A stretch of 22,003 bases of DNA from CBDVBZ01 sp965372355 (GCA_965372355.1 CBDVBZ010000054.1:1-22003), one strand, 5' to 3'. Positions 5,606 through 14,904 are shown, counted from the stretch's first letter. Notes: generated by a model from the sequence alone, not told the origin. Numbers and translations are program-made.

Positions 5606-8584
5606 CTAGGATTCCGTGTCCTGCTCCGGCTTCATGATGACACCCTGGTTCGAACGCCCATTCATTTGGACCCTGAGCGGCACGTCGAAATGCAGGTGCC
5701 TGGTGAATGTGCGCGCCGTGACCGGCTGCTGTGCACGCAACCAATCCCAATCGAGCAAACCGTCTTTCGCCACGGTGTCGACCGTGAAATAGCCGATGCG
5801 AAAAGAGATCAGGTTCTGAAAGAAGTGCGTGCCCTGCGAGGGCTCGACACGAAGGTCCTTGAAACTGGCCTCGACGAGAACGCGGGCACCGGAAATCTGA
5901 TCCCACGTCACAGGGATTCCCAGCCATGGATCCGAGCTTCCCCAACGACCCACACCGACGAGTATGTACGGAACACCGTTTCCTCCGAGTTCGGCATTAA
6001 ACCGACCGATTTCGGCCGCGACGTCCCGACTCGCCGAGCGCTCGTATTCCTCGATGTCCACGTAGACGACGTCCTGGATATCCGTAACCACGCCGTCGCC
6101 CAGGACCTGCGAGCTTCGACAGACCATTTTCGTTTCGTCGGTCTCACGGATACTGAGGTCTTCCCACTCGTGCGCGATGACCATCGGACGCATCTGCAGC
6201 AGACAGAATTCGTGGTTCTCGTCGGGTTTCGTGGCGAGATTGACGGCGAATTCGATCTCGACGGGAGCACTCATACCTCGCTCGGCAAACTTCAGAACGA
6301 GATTCAGGATGTCTGCGAGGGGAAACAGACCCTGTTTCAGAATCGGCGCCAGCGTGACAATCCGACTGCCCTCTCTGGAGACCCCGTCGTATATCGCATG
6401 GTTCTCCATGGAATACGTCGACGCGAGCGGTGAGAGTGTCCCGTCCTTCTCAGCCTGATCGAGTTCCAGCTCGACCTCCTGGTAGTGGGCCGTCTCGTCG
6501 GCGGGATCCGGCAACTCGACAGCGTAGAAACAGTTCTGTGTACTGGCAAGAGTCTCCTCTACCGATGCGAATTGTATAAGGTGCTTGGGATATCTCGGAG
6601 AGAACCGCACCGACCGGCCACCGTCCATAACCAGACCACCCAGACCGAGTGCGACCGCGACGATCCCGTCGGACGATTTGACCGGTTCCACGGGATAGTA
6701 GTTGTGCGAGCTGGCCGCACCGGCGAAGTGTGGATAGAATTTGTTGGCATGCCGAGCACCCACCAGTTTCTGGATTATGACCGCCATCTTTTCTTCTTCG
6801 AGACGGTAGGGTGTCGCCTTGATATACGCCTTGGCGCATCGACTGAATGTCGAGGCGTAAACTCGTTTCACAGCCGTCCGCAGTTGATAGAGCCTCACGT
6901 CGAGATCGCGGTTGTTGTTTGGCAACATATACGTCCGGTAGATTCCCGCGAACGGCTGATACTGAGAATCCTCCAATAGACTCGACGAGCGAACCGCCAC
7001 TGGGTAATCCGCAAGCTCCAGATACGATCTCAAGGCGTCGACGACGTCGTCGGAGAGCTTTGCCGCGAGAAAAAGGCGCTCGATCTCATCGTCATCCGTC
7101 GATGTGAGCGCGGTATCCCAAAGGTTGTTGTCCACCATGAACTGGTCGAAAACATCCGATCCGATCACCACCGCGGCAGGCACGCGGACTTTTGTCCTGT
7201 CAAAACGATCCTCCAACAGATACGTGTAGATCATCGAGTTGACGAACGCCAGCCCCCTACCCTTGCCCCCGAGCGATCCACCGCCGATTCGGGCAAAGCT
7301 GCTCGCGGGATCGAATGTACGCCGGTCAAAATCCACGATGCTCCCGCGCTGCTGAGCAACCCTCAGCTCGTGGACCGATCGAATGAGATACTGCCGCACA
7401 TCAGAGACCGAGGTGTAGTCAGAGACCTTGCGCGGTCTCAGCTTGTAGGCCAGAAGAAACTCGGTCCTCGCCTTGAGCCAGTTCGAGAAGTGGTTGCGTT
7501 CACCGTGATAAAGGATGCTGTCGTCGGGCACCGTGTGCAGCTTTTTTTCCAAATCGCGAAGGTCTTTGGCGCGGCCGACTTCCGTCCCGTCGGGCAGGCT
7601 GAACACAAAATCGCCAAAGCTGAACCTCTCCTTCATGAACTTGCGAAGATCTTTGAGAAGCGTCGGCGAGTTCTTGAGAAGAAAAGAAACGTTCAACTGG
7701 TCTGCCCAGACCTTGGTTTTTGGATCCCGTGACTGCAGAAGGATAGGAATGTCCGCATGAGACACTTGTATGCTTCTCGTGAGATCAACCCCCGCATGGG
7801 GGTCGAGTTCGCCCTTGCGAGGGAACTCCATATCAGAGATCACACCGAGAATGTACTCGTGGTACTTCTCGTAGTAATCCCACGCCTCCTCGTATGTTTC
7901 ACAGTGTAGAATCTTGGGTCTGGCCCGCATGCGGAGGAGCTTGTGCGCGGTGTTGACACCCTCTGACAGCAGGCTCTGCGAGTGCCGCATGAGCTCCGTA
8001 TAGATGATCGGCAGATACGCCGAGTAGAACCGCACGCTGTCTTCGATGAGAATGATGCTCTGGACCCCGACGAGATCCGTGTCCTCGGCAACGTTCATCG
8101 CATCCTCGATGCACTTGACTATGGCGAGAAAGATCCGAAAGTCTCCCTGCCAGACAAACACCTTGTCGAAGACGGAGACGTCTCGCTCCGCCATCAGATC
8201 GTTCAAAGCCCGGTTGTCGTATGTAAGCAGAACAATCGGAATATCGATTCCCGACTCTTTGACGATGTTGGCGAAGTCGAGCGCGTGCATGTCCTCGAGC
8301 CGCAGCGACGTAATGACAAGATTGTATCGTTTGTCTTCGAGCAGCTTGGCGACGGCCTCATGACCGCTCGACACGCGGCTGATACTGGGAGCATCGGTGA
8401 GGTTGAGCCCCATATACTCGTTGAGAAGCGATTCGTACAGCCTGCCATCCTCGGCAAGGATGAACGACTCATACATGCTCGACACGAGCAGTATGTCGGT
8501 GATCTTGTGCCGAAGCAGATCCTGGAACTGCTGGAAACGGTTCCCGTACCCGTGCTCGAAATCAGTCAGATCGTAGTCTCTCAC
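5606..8584 (-). CDS. Tandem receiver-domain / PPDK_N (PEP/pyruvate-binding ATP-grasp) protein
   Basis: This 992-residue cytosolic protein starts at GTG 8584; an in-frame stop lies just upstream. The N-terminus has two receiver-like domains. The first (about 28-160) lacks the acidic pocket (ILLVSS, VITSLRLED). The second (about 174-315) keeps the expected residues: IIEDS-type acidic pair at 180-182, acceptor Asp251 in VISDMEFP, Ser285 in ILLQS and Lys304 in FLLKN. From about 430 comes a PPDK_N/PEP-synthase ATP-binding module: GGSLGGKGRGLAFVN (435-449), VPAAVVIGSDVF, YPVAVRSSSLLEDSQYQPFAG (527-547), MAVIIQKLVG, and EIEFAVN...FCLLQMRPM. I see neither the swivelling phosphohistidine domain nor the PEP-binding barrel needed for a complete PEP synthase. 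It may be a phosphotransfer or nucleotide-binding module controlled by phosphorylation. Similar architectures occur as uncharacterised 'PEP/pyruvate-binding' proteins in other bacteria. The substrate is unknown. Confidence 0.85.
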   Translation of the reverse strand: MRDYDLTDFEHGYGNRFQQFQDLLRHKITDILLVSSMYESFILAEDGRLYESLLNEYMGLNLTDAPSISRVSSGHEAVAKLLEDKRYNLVITSLRLEDMHALDFANIVKESGIDIPIVLLTYDNRALNDLMAERDVSVFDKVFVWQGDFRIFLAIVKCIEDAMNVAEDTDLVGVQSIILIEDSVRFYSAYLPIIYTELMRHSQSLLSEGVNTAHKLLRMRARPKILHCETYEEAWDYYEKYHEYILGVISDMEFPRKGELDPHAGVDLTRSIQVSHADIPILLQSRDPKTKVWADQLNVSFLLKNSPTLLKDLRKFMKERFSFGDFVFSLPDGTEVGRAKDLRDLEKKLHTVPDDSILYHGERNHFSNWLKARTEFLLAYKLRPRKVSDYTSVSDVRQYLIRSVHELRVAQQRGSIVDFDRRTFDPASSFARIGGGSLGGKGRGLAFVNSMIYTYLLEDRFDRTKVRVPAAVVIGSDVFDQFMVDNNLWDTALTSTDDDEIERLFLAAKLSDDVVDALRSYLELADYPVAVRSSSLLEDSQYQPFAGIYRTYMLPNNNRDLDVRLYQLRTAVKRVYASTFSRCAKAYIKATPYRLEEEKMAVIIQKLVGARHANKFYPHFAGAASSHNYYPVEPVKSSDGIVAVALGLGGLVMDGGRSVRFSPRYPKHLIQFASVEETLASTQNCFYAVELPDPADETAHYQEVELELDQAEKDGTLSPLASTYSMENHAIYDGVSREGSRIVTLAPILKQGLFPLADILNLVLKFAERGMSAPVEIEFAVNLATKPDENHEFCLLQMRPMVIAHEWEDLSIRETDETKMVCRSSQVLGDGVVTDIQDVVYVDIEEYERSASRDVAAEIGRFNAELGGNGVPYILVGVGRWGSSDPWLGIPVTWDQISGARVLVEASFKDLRVEPSQGTHFFQNLISFRIGYFTVDTVAKDGLLDWDWLRAQQPVTARTFTRHLHFDVPLRVQMNGRSNQGVIMKPEQDTES

Positions 8585-8655
8585 CTTCTACCACTTTCTT
8601 CTCGGGGCGTCGGTCGCGGGTCCTGCCACTGAGCAACCGTGGCAATAACATAATA

Positions 8656-8688
8656 GAAAACGGAGTGGAAAGTATCCACTCCGTTTTC
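8656..8688 (-). terminator. Intrinsic terminator of gdhA
   Basis: A perfect 14-bp stem (arms 8656-8669 and 8675-8688, 5-base loop) ends in TTTTC and is followed on the minus strand by a T/A-rich tail (tattatgttatt). It begins 25 bp after the glutamate dehydrogenase stop. The A-run at the other foot would let it work in both directions. Confidence 0.88.
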
Positions 8689-8712
8689 GCGTACTCCTTG
8701 GAGGGACGATCG

Positions 8713-10074
8713 TTACACGACGCCCTGGTCCATCATCGCATCGGCCACTTTGATAAAACCGGCGATGTTCGCGCCGTTGACGTAGTTTCCGGGCGTTCCG
8801 AAACGCTCGGAGGCATCGACGCACGACTGATGGATGGCCTTCATGATCTGCTGCAGCTTCCCATCCACTTCTTCCCGTGACCAGGAGAGCCGCATGCTGT
8901 TCTGGCTCATCTCCAGACCCGACACCGCCACACCACCAGCGTTGGCGGCCTTGCCCGGACCATAGAGGATCTTGGCATCGAGAAACGCATCCACGCCCTC
9001 GCGCGTCGTCGGCATGTTCGCGCCTTCCGACACCACCTTGACGCCGTTCTTCAGCAGGTTCCTGGCATCCCTGTCGTTGATCTCGTTCTGCGTCGCGGAC
9101 GGAAAAGCGCAGTCCGCTTTGTGATCCCACAGCGGGTTGAAGTCCTGCGAGGGGTCGATCGGTGTGTACGTGGCGCTGCTGAACTTCTCCGCGTACTCCT
9201 TGATCCTGCTGCGGCGGACGTTCTTGAGATCCATGACGAACTCGAGCTTCTTCTCGTCGACGCCTTCGGGGTCGTAGATATAGCCCGACGAATCGGACAG
9301 CGTGACCGCCCGGGCACCCAGGTGAAGGAGCTTCTCAGTCGCGTACTGCGCCACGTTACCGGAGCCCGACACGAGACACGTCTTGCCCTTCAGCGAGTCA
9401 CCCTTGGTCTCGAGCATCTCGGCGGCAAAATATACCGCGCCGTAGCCGGTCGCCTCCGGTCTGATCAGAGAGCCGCCCCAGTTCAGACCTTTACCGGTCA
9501 ACACACCCGTGAACTCGTTGCGGACCTTCTTGTACTGGCCAAAAAGGAATCCAATCTCGCGGCCGCCCACACCGATGTCACCCGCAGGAACATCGTTGTT
9601 GGGACCGATATGACGGCAAAGCTCTGTCATAAAGGCCTGGCAGAACCGCATCACTTCGTTGTCGCTCTTGCCCTTCGGATCGAAATCCGAACCGCCCTTG
9701 CCCCCGCCCATCGGGAGCGTGGTCAGAGCGTTCTTGAAAACCTGCTCGAAGGCCAGAAACTTGAGGATGCCCAAATTCACCGACGGGTGAAACCGGAGAC
9801 CACCCTTGTACGGACCAATCGCGCTGTTCATCTCGATACGGAAACCACGGTTGACCTGGGTGTTGCCCTGATCATCAACCCAGGGTACGCGAAACATAAT
9901 GACGCGCTCGGGCTCGATGATCCGTTCGAGAATCTTGGCATTGCGGTATTCGGGATGACGCTCCAGAACCACGGCCAACGAGTCAACGACTTCCTGGCAC
10001 GCTTGATGAAACTCGGGCTCTGCAGGATTCTTTGCTTTGACGTCACCCATGATTTCTTCGACATAGCTGGACAT
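8713..10074 (-). CDS. gdhA: Glutamate dehydrogenase (NADP-type, GdhA family)
   Basis: This 453-residue enzyme interconverts glutamate with 2-oxoglutarate and ammonia, and its length matches hexameric GdhA (about 447). It begins at ATG 10074, with GAGGAAGG 8 bases upstream. The substrate-binding stretch GPYKGGLRFHPSVNLG is followed by the active-site lysine in LPMGGGKGGSDFDPKG and by PAGDIGVGGREIGFLFGQY. The dinucleotide fold has CLVSGSGNVAQYATEKL. NADP preference is inferred from overall similarity to the anabolic family, and the sequence alone does not settle it. It is a single-gene unit, bounded by its own promoter and a strong terminator and divergent from the S9 peptidase. Beside peptidases it could serve either ammonia assimilation or glutamate catabolism. 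Confidence 0.97.
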   Translation of the reverse strand: MSSYVEEIMGDVKAKNPAEPEFHQACQEVVDSLAVVLERHPEYRNAKILERIIEPERVIMFRVPWVDDQGNTQVNRGFRIEMNSAIGPYKGGLRFHPSVNLGILKFLAFEQVFKNALTTLPMGGGKGGSDFDPKGKSDNEVMRFCQAFMTELCRHIGPNNDVPAGDIGVGGREIGFLFGQYKKVRNEFTGVLTGKGLNWGGSLIRPEATGYGAVYFAAEMLETKGDSLKGKTCLVSGSGNVAQYATEKLLHLGARAVTLSDSSGYIYDPEGVDEKKLEFVMDLKNVRRSRIKEYAEKFSSATYTPIDPSQDFNPLWDHKADCAFPSATQNEINDRDARNLLKNGVKVVSEGANMPTTREGVDAFLDAKILYGPGKAANAGGVAVSGLEMSQNSMRLSWSREEVDGKLQQIMKAIHQSCVDASERFGTPGNYVNGANIAGFIKVADAMMDQGVV

Positions 10075-10178
10075 CTGAGTTACCTTCCTCTTGTGTATTG
10101 CTGATGCCAAATCGGCCGTGGCGTCGCAGTGAGGCGAGCCTACCGGCCGATCGTACGGCTTGGTATGTGATGGAAAAG

Positions 10179-10207
10179 ATTCTATTCCCGCATATGGCGA
10201 TTGTCAA
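10179..10207 (-). promoter_or_regulatory. Strong sigma70-type promoter of gdhA
   Basis: On the minus strand, TTGACA (10207-10202, perfect consensus) and TAGAAT (10184-10179) are separated by 17 bases. The predicted start is near 10172, giving a leader of about 98 bases before the ATG at 10074. No comparable promoter is visible on the plus strand for the divergent S9 peptidase. Confidence 0.8.
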
Positions 10208-10318
10208 CCGCATTAGCAGCCGGAAACGGCCACCGGGCCCCGGCGGGATCGGCGCCTGAACCCCGGGGCGGCACCCCACGGGATGCCCTGCCCCACAACC
10301 GTGAAGGAGTGTGCTCGA

Positions 10319-12418
10319 GTGCTACCCAAACCAACTACCCATAGCGCGCGTGGACTGGCCCTGGCCGTGTCTGCCGTGGCCGTCTTGACAGCCCTGGCGG
10401 GCGTCGCGCTGGCCGCCGACGTTGTGTCTCCGAAGGATGTCCTGAGCACCAAACTCGCGGTGAGTGCCAACATAAGTCCCGATGGCAAATGGATTGCCTG
10501 CAACGTGCGCGTCCCGCGCACGCCGGCGGACGACCCAGGGGCCGATTACCGCGAGCTCCATCTCGTCTCCACTCAGGATGGGACGGCCCGCCCGTTTATC
10601 ACGGGGAAGGTCACGGTCAACTCCCCCGCTTTCAGCCCCGACGGGGCCTGGATCGCGTTTCGGATGGCGCGGGGGAAGAAGGCCAAGACCCAGGTCTGGG
10701 TCATCCCGCGGGACGGCGGTGAGGCGAGACAGGTCACCCATTCGAAGACCAGCGTCTCGACATACCGATGGCATCCCGATAGCAAACACATTGGGTATGT
10801 CGCCGCCACACCGTCCACCAAGCGCGAGAAGGAGCTGAAGGAGAAGGGGTATGGGTTTGTGTTCTACGAGGAGAACCTCAAGCACCGCAACCTACACATC
10901 CAGTCGCTCACCCCGGCGGGCACGGATGGCGAGGCCCGTCAGGTCACAAAGGATATCACCGTCTGGTCGTTCGAGTTTGCGCCGACCGGCGGCAAGATCG
11001 CCGTGTCCGCCAGCGAGAAGAACCTCATCGATTACAACTATATGTTCCGCAAAATCTACCTGGCAGATCCCGAGAGCGGCGAACTCACCCAACTCAGCCG
11101 CAACGAGGGCAAGCTCGGCAACTTCGCGTTCAACGAGAACGGCACCCGGCTCGCCTACACGGCGGCCCGCAGCCGGAGCGACCACGCCGTCAGCCAGGCG
11201 TACGTGGTCGACACATCAGGTGGCGAGGCGAGGAACCTGACGCCGGAGGGTTTTCGCGGCCACATCGACTGGGTCGGGTGGCGCAACAAGGACACCGTGG
11301 TCTATCGCGCGGCCGAAGGAGTCTGGAACAGCCTGTATACCGTTCGCATCGATGGCAAGAAGCGCAAACAGATACTGGAACCCGCCGACGCCGTTATCGT
11401 TTTCGGACGACCGACATTCACAAAGAACTTTAAGCGATTCGCGATGACGGGAACGACATCCGACGACCCATCGAACGTCTACGTCTGGACTCCGGGCAAG
11501 ACCCCGAAGCGCCTCACCGATCTGAACCCGTGGGCCGCCGACCGCAAACTCGGGGGGCAGGAGGTCATCCGATACGCGGCGCGGGATGGTGTCGAGATCG
11601 AGGGAATACTGATTTATCCGGTCGATTATCAGAAAGGCAAACGCTACCCGCTGATCGTGGTCGTCCACGGAGGACCCGAATCGCGCTACACCAACGGCTG
11701 GCAGACGTATTACTCGCGCCCGGCGCAGATGTACGCGGGCAAGGGCTACTTCGTCTTTCAACCCAACTACAGATCCAGCACCGCCTACGGCGTCGACATC
11801 GCGGAATCGACGCTGGGCGACGCGGCGGGCAAGGAATTCGATGACATCGCCGACGGCATCGAGTACCTGATCGATAGCGATCTCGTGGACGGTGATCGCG
11901 TCGGGCTCGGTGGTGGCTCATACGGAGGATACGCAGCAGCCTGGTTCGCTACGTACTATACCCGCTACGTTCGAGCGGCGTGCATGTTCGTTGGCATCAG
12001 CGACCTGATCAGCAAACGAAGCACAACCGACATCCCTTACGAGGAGCTATACGTTCACTCGGAAAAGAAGCTCGAGGAGATGTGGGAGCTGAGCCTCGAG
12101 CGAAGCCCGATCTATCACGCGCACAAGAGCGAAACGGCCGTCCTGATATACGGAGGATCCAGCGACAAGAGAGTCCACCCGTCGCAGAGCCTCGAGCTCT
12201 ATCGGCGCCTGAAGATGAACGATCATCCCGCGGTGAGGTACGTCAAGTATCCCGGAGAGGGACACGGCAACGCCAAGCAGCCGGGCCGCGCCGACGTGCT
12301 CTATCGAGTATCCGACTGGTATGACTGGTACGTGAAGGATGCGAAGCCGCTCGACGGTGCGATGCCACCGCTCGACATCAGCGACTACTACGGTCTCGAG
12401 CTTGAGGACGAAGAGTAG
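10319..12418 (+). CDS. Secreted S9-family (prolyl oligopeptidase / acylaminoacyl-peptidase type) serine peptidase
   Basis: I prefer the GTG at 10319 (699 residues) because GAAGGAG lies 10 bases before it and a clean signal peptide follows (LALAVSAVAVLTALAGVALAA). An in-frame ATG at 10283 has no such site. Residues about 45-400 contain repeated beta-propeller blades with PD40-like signatures (ANISPDGKWIA, PAFSPDGAWIAF). The alpha/beta hydrolase domain follows from about 415. Its nucleophile Ser534 is in GGGSYGGY, Asp616 in YGGSSDKRV and His649 in GEGHGNAKQ, a complete catalytic triad. The propeller normally restricts access to short peptides. The HG segment VVVHGGPESRY forms the oxyanion region. 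It probably trims oligopeptides in the periplasm. It is the only plus-strand gene here and converges on pepD. Confidence 0.94.
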   Translation: MLPKPTTHSARGLALAVSAVAVLTALAGVALAADVVSPKDVLSTKLAVSANISPDGKWIACNVRVPRTPADDPGADYRELHLVSTQDGTARPFITGKVTVNSPAFSPDGAWIAFRMARGKKAKTQVWVIPRDGGEARQVTHSKTSVSTYRWHPDSKHIGYVAATPSTKREKELKEKGYGFVFYEENLKHRNLHIQSLTPAGTDGEARQVTKDITVWSFEFAPTGGKIAVSASEKNLIDYNYMFRKIYLADPESGELTQLSRNEGKLGNFAFNENGTRLAYTAARSRSDHAVSQAYVVDTSGGEARNLTPEGFRGHIDWVGWRNKDTVVYRAAEGVWNSLYTVRIDGKKRKQILEPADAVIVFGRPTFTKNFKRFAMTGTTSDDPSNVYVWTPGKTPKRLTDLNPWAADRKLGGQEVIRYAARDGVEIEGILIYPVDYQKGKRYPLIVVVHGGPESRYTNGWQTYYSRPAQMYAGKGYFVFQPNYRSSTAYGVDIAESTLGDAAGKEFDDIADGIEYLIDSDLVDGDRVGLGGGSYGGYAAAWFATYYTRYVRAACMFVGISDLISKRSTTDIPYEELYVHSEKKLEEMWELSLERSPIYHAHKSETAVLIYGGSSDKRVHPSQSLELYRRLKMNDHPAVRYVKYPGEGHGNAKQPGRADVLYRVSDWYDWYVKDAKPLDGAMPPLDISDYYGLELEDEE

Positions 12419-12427
12419 AGTAATGCG

Positions 12428-12526
12428 TGGGGCACGGCGAGCGCTCGAACGGACATTACGACCGAGCGCTCCAATTGAGCCATCAGCGCGAGTGAGTCAT
12501 GAAGTGAGGGCGCTCGCCGTGCCCCA
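12428..12526. repeat. Nested inverted repeat between convergent peptidase genes
   Basis: Perfect 17-bp arms lie at 12428-12444 and 12510-12526 (tggggcacggcgagcgc and its complement), enclosing 65 bases. A second perfect inverted repeat overlaps the left arm: 12439-12447 and 12463-12471 (gagcgctcg/cgagcgctc, 15-base loop). The two folds compete for the same bases. The element fills the space between the S9 stop (12418) and the PepD stop (12533) and carries no terminal T-run, so it is not a classical terminator. It could still act as a bidirectional transcript end or be a small repeated element. Confidence 0.8.
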
Positions 12527-12532
12527 ACCACC

Positions 12533-13975
12533 TCAAGCGAGCGCCTTGAGTGTCCCCGCCAGGAGCTGCCAGAACTTCTCGACGGATGGTATGTTGATCC
12601 GCTCGTCGGGCGAATGCGGGTGTTGGATAATGGGACCGAACGAGACCATATCCATCCCTGGGTATTTCTCACCGATGATCCCGCACTCGAGCCCGGCATG
12701 GATGGCTTTTGCCTCGGGTTCTTCGCCAAATGTGTCTTTGTGCACGCGCTTGATGATCTGCACAAGCTCCGATTTGAGATTGGGTTGCCATCCAGGATAG
12801 GGGTCGCCTTCCTCGACCGACGCGCCGGCGAGTGTTGCGGCCGCCCGGATACGGTCGCGTAGCGACTGGAGCGCCGTGTTGATCGAACTCCTCGATGAGG
12901 TGCCAATGACGACCTGGCCGTCCGACGTCTTGACGGTGGCCAGGTTGTTCGATGTCTCCACCAGGTCCGGGATATCGTAGTTCATCGCCTCCACACCATG
13001 AGGAATCGCCATAAGCAGATCGAGGAGCTTTGTCTGCGACGCCTCGTCGAGGATCTTGCCCGACGCGCCACCCGGCTCAACCGCGATCTTGAGGTTTGGC
13101 TCCTGGCCACCCAGTTCACCGGCAATCACGGTCTCCAGCTTTGCAACAAAGCTGCCGAATGCGTCGAGATCCGCGACCGTCACCTCGGCGTGTGCCTCAC
13201 GCGGGATGGCGTTGCGCTTGTTGCCCCCATCCATCGACAACACGGATACCGCCGTCGAACGGCTCGCTTCCCACAGGACCCTCGTCAGGACCTTGATCGC
13301 GTTGCCCCTCTGCTGTACGATATCCAGCCCGGAGTGCCCCCCGCGGAGCCCGGTTACGCTAACGGTCGCGCTCTTGGCGCCGGACGGAGGATCTACGCGC
13401 TTCGTGGACAGCGTGATCGTCGAGTCACCCCCACCCGCACAACCGACAAAAACCGCTCCCAGTTCCTCGCTGTCGAGATTGAGCAGGAGCCTCGCCTTGA
13501 CAAACCCCGGTTCGAGCTGCGCCGCGCCGGTCAGCCCGACTTCTTCGTCCACCGTAAACAGCAACTCGAGGGGTCCGTGTACCAGACTATCGTCCAGCGC
13601 GGCCGCCATACCCGCGGCGAGACCGATACCGTTGTCCGAGCCGAGCGTCGTACCCTTTGCCGTCAACCACTCTCCATCGATTTGTAGCTGGATGGGATCC
13701 TTGGCGAAGTCGTGCTGCACATCGGAGTTCTTCTCGCACACCATGTCGAGATGACCCTGCAAGGCCACCGCAGGAGCACTCTCATGCCCGGGGGATGCCG
13801 GCACGCGAACGACAACGTTACCCGCCTTATCCTCCTCAGCCTCAAAACCGTTCTTCTTGGCAAACTCCAATGAGTACTCGCGGGCCAGCTCTTCGTGTCC
13901 CGAGCAGCGCGGAATCTGTCTGATCTCGTCAAAGTATTTCCAGACTAGCTTGGGCTCATAGTTGGTAATCGACAT
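12533..13975 (-). CDS. pepD: Aminoacyl-histidine dipeptidase (peptidase M20, PepD family)
   Basis: This 480-residue cytosolic metallopeptidase cleaves Xaa-His and other unblocked dipeptides, and its length fits the PepD family (E. coli 485). The start at ATG 13975 has GGAGG 9 bases upstream. Metal and catalytic residues are visible: His75 and Asp77 in LQGHLDMVCEKN, bridging Asp114 in TLGSDNGIGLA, the Glu pair 144-145 in TVDEEVGLTG, Asp168 in LLNLDSEE, and a C-terminal His in GPIIQHPHSPDE. The family glycine-rich FVGCAGGGD segment is also present. It would complete the breakdown of peptides released by the exported peptidases. An extension to 14032 would run past the promoter and was rejected. 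Confidence 0.96.
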   Translation of the reverse strand: MSITNYEPKLVWKYFDEIRQIPRCSGHEELAREYSLEFAKKNGFEAEEDKAGNVVVRVPASPGHESAPAVALQGHLDMVCEKNSDVQHDFAKDPIQLQIDGEWLTAKGTTLGSDNGIGLAAGMAAALDDSLVHGPLELLFTVDEEVGLTGAAQLEPGFVKARLLLNLDSEELGAVFVGCAGGGDSTITLSTKRVDPPSGAKSATVSVTGLRGGHSGLDIVQQRGNAIKVLTRVLWEASRSTAVSVLSMDGGNKRNAIPREAHAEVTVADLDAFGSFVAKLETVIAGELGGQEPNLKIAVEPGGASGKILDEASQTKLLDLLMAIPHGVEAMNYDIPDLVETSNNLATVKTSDGQVVIGTSSRSSINTALQSLRDRIRAAATLAGASVEEGDPYPGWQPNLKSELVQIIKRVHKDTFGEEPEAKAIHAGLECGIIGEKYPGMDMVSFGPIIQHPHSPDERINIPSVEKFWQLLAGTLKALA

Positions 13976-14040
13976 GTAAAGCAACCTCCGTACGGATTGT
14001 CTCGCGCTCATTAGAACGTGGAAACTAGTCAAAGAGGCTC

Positions 14041-14069
14041 AGTATAGACGACTGCAGAGCGTAGATCAA
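14041..14069 (-). promoter_or_regulatory. Sigma70-type promoter of pepD
   Basis: On the minus strand TTGATC (14069-14064) and TATACT (14046-14041) are 17 bases apart. The predicted start is near 14034, leaving about 59 bases of leader before the ATG at 13975. Confidence 0.75.
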
Positions 14070-14119
14070 CGGCCACCTGACCAATTGTGTTAGCACACCT
14101 CCGTCCGTGACCAGAAGAA

Positions 14120-14145
14120 GGGGCCGGCTCACACAAACCGGCCCC
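14120..14145 (-). terminator. GC-rich hairpin terminating the barrel/lipoprotein operon
   Basis: Perfect 8-bp arms ggggccgg (14120-14127) and ccggcccc (14138-14145) enclose a 10-base loop. The hairpin begins 58 bp downstream of the lipoprotein stop. On the minus strand it is followed by cttcttctgg, which is pyrimidine-rich but not a clean T-run. It lies just upstream of the pepD promoter, so it insulates the two units. Confidence 0.65.
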
Positions 14146-14202
14146 AATCTCGTTGAGCTCCTCACGGAGTCAGACCACGGGAAATGTCCCTTGCGGTCCT
14201 CT

Positions 14203-14895
14203 CTATCCACCCCATGGATCGGGGACGTCGCTGATGGTGGTCGTTACTACGATCTCCATCGTTATCCAGGCCCGCCAGTCAAACTCCAACGGATCAGCCG
14301 GCGTGGGCGGTCCTGCGCCCGGCACCGCAGATACACTGCCGTTCTCGACGGCGAACACCAGAACCGGGTCTTGAGTGTAGGGATTCCCCTTGTTGATATT
14401 GTCGACCAGTTCGTCCAGCGCCTGGTTTATCACGTCAACCCCGTTGGAGTTCAGTACTGCGACTTTCTTCGTACCCAGGAGCCCCTGAACTGACTCATTC
14501 GTGTACTCGATGAGCGTTTCGGGTGTGCCAGTAGCCCCCCGCGCGACCGTGATCTTCCCGCCGATCCTCCAGTCATGAGTCTGAGTCCCCGGGATATCGA
14601 TGACACCATACCGAGCGGAGACGAGTGAAGCGCTCTTGATCTTATCCGGCGAGAGCGTATCGGGGGGCATCGTGAATCCGATATCCTCGAGAGCCGCGCG
14701 CAGCTCTTTGCCGTAGTTGTCCAATGTGTACGGGGTCGTCCAGCTGGCTGACTCGTGATACTCCTCGAAGTCCAGAAAAGCAGTGTGTTTCGCCACAAGA
14801 TCGGTGATAACATCTTCCAGAATGCACCCGCTCCCGCCAAAAACAAGGCAGAGGAGCAATGCAAGACCCGTGATTCTCGAAATCTTTCTCATCAT
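14203..14895 (-). CDS. Predicted lipoprotein of unknown function
   Basis: This 230-residue product begins at tandem ATGs (14895 and 14892) behind AAGGAGG. The signal sequence MRKISRITGLALLLCLVFGGSGC ends in a lipobox-like GSGC, so the mature protein should be lipid-anchored at Cys24. The rest is about half beta-prone sequence with no motif I recognise. It contains a proline/alanine-rich stretch (GAGPPTPADP) and a C-terminal WITMEIVVTTTISDVPDPWGG. The gene begins only 9 bp after the barrel-protein stop and shares its promoter. It may be a lipoprotein partner of that barrel, which is inference from the pairing. Confidence 0.82.
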   Translation of the reverse strand: MMRKISRITGLALLLCLVFGGSGCILEDVITDLVAKHTAFLDFEEYHESASWTTPYTLDNYGKELRAALEDIGFTMPPDTLSPDKIKSASLVSARYGVIDIPGTQTHDWRIGGKITVARGATGTPETLIEYTNESVQGLLGTKKVAVLNSNGVDVINQALDELVDNINKGNPYTQDPVLVFAVENGSVSAVPGAGPPTPADPLEFDWRAWITMEIVVTTTISDVPDPWGG

Positions 14896-14904
14896 CGCAC
14901 CTCC

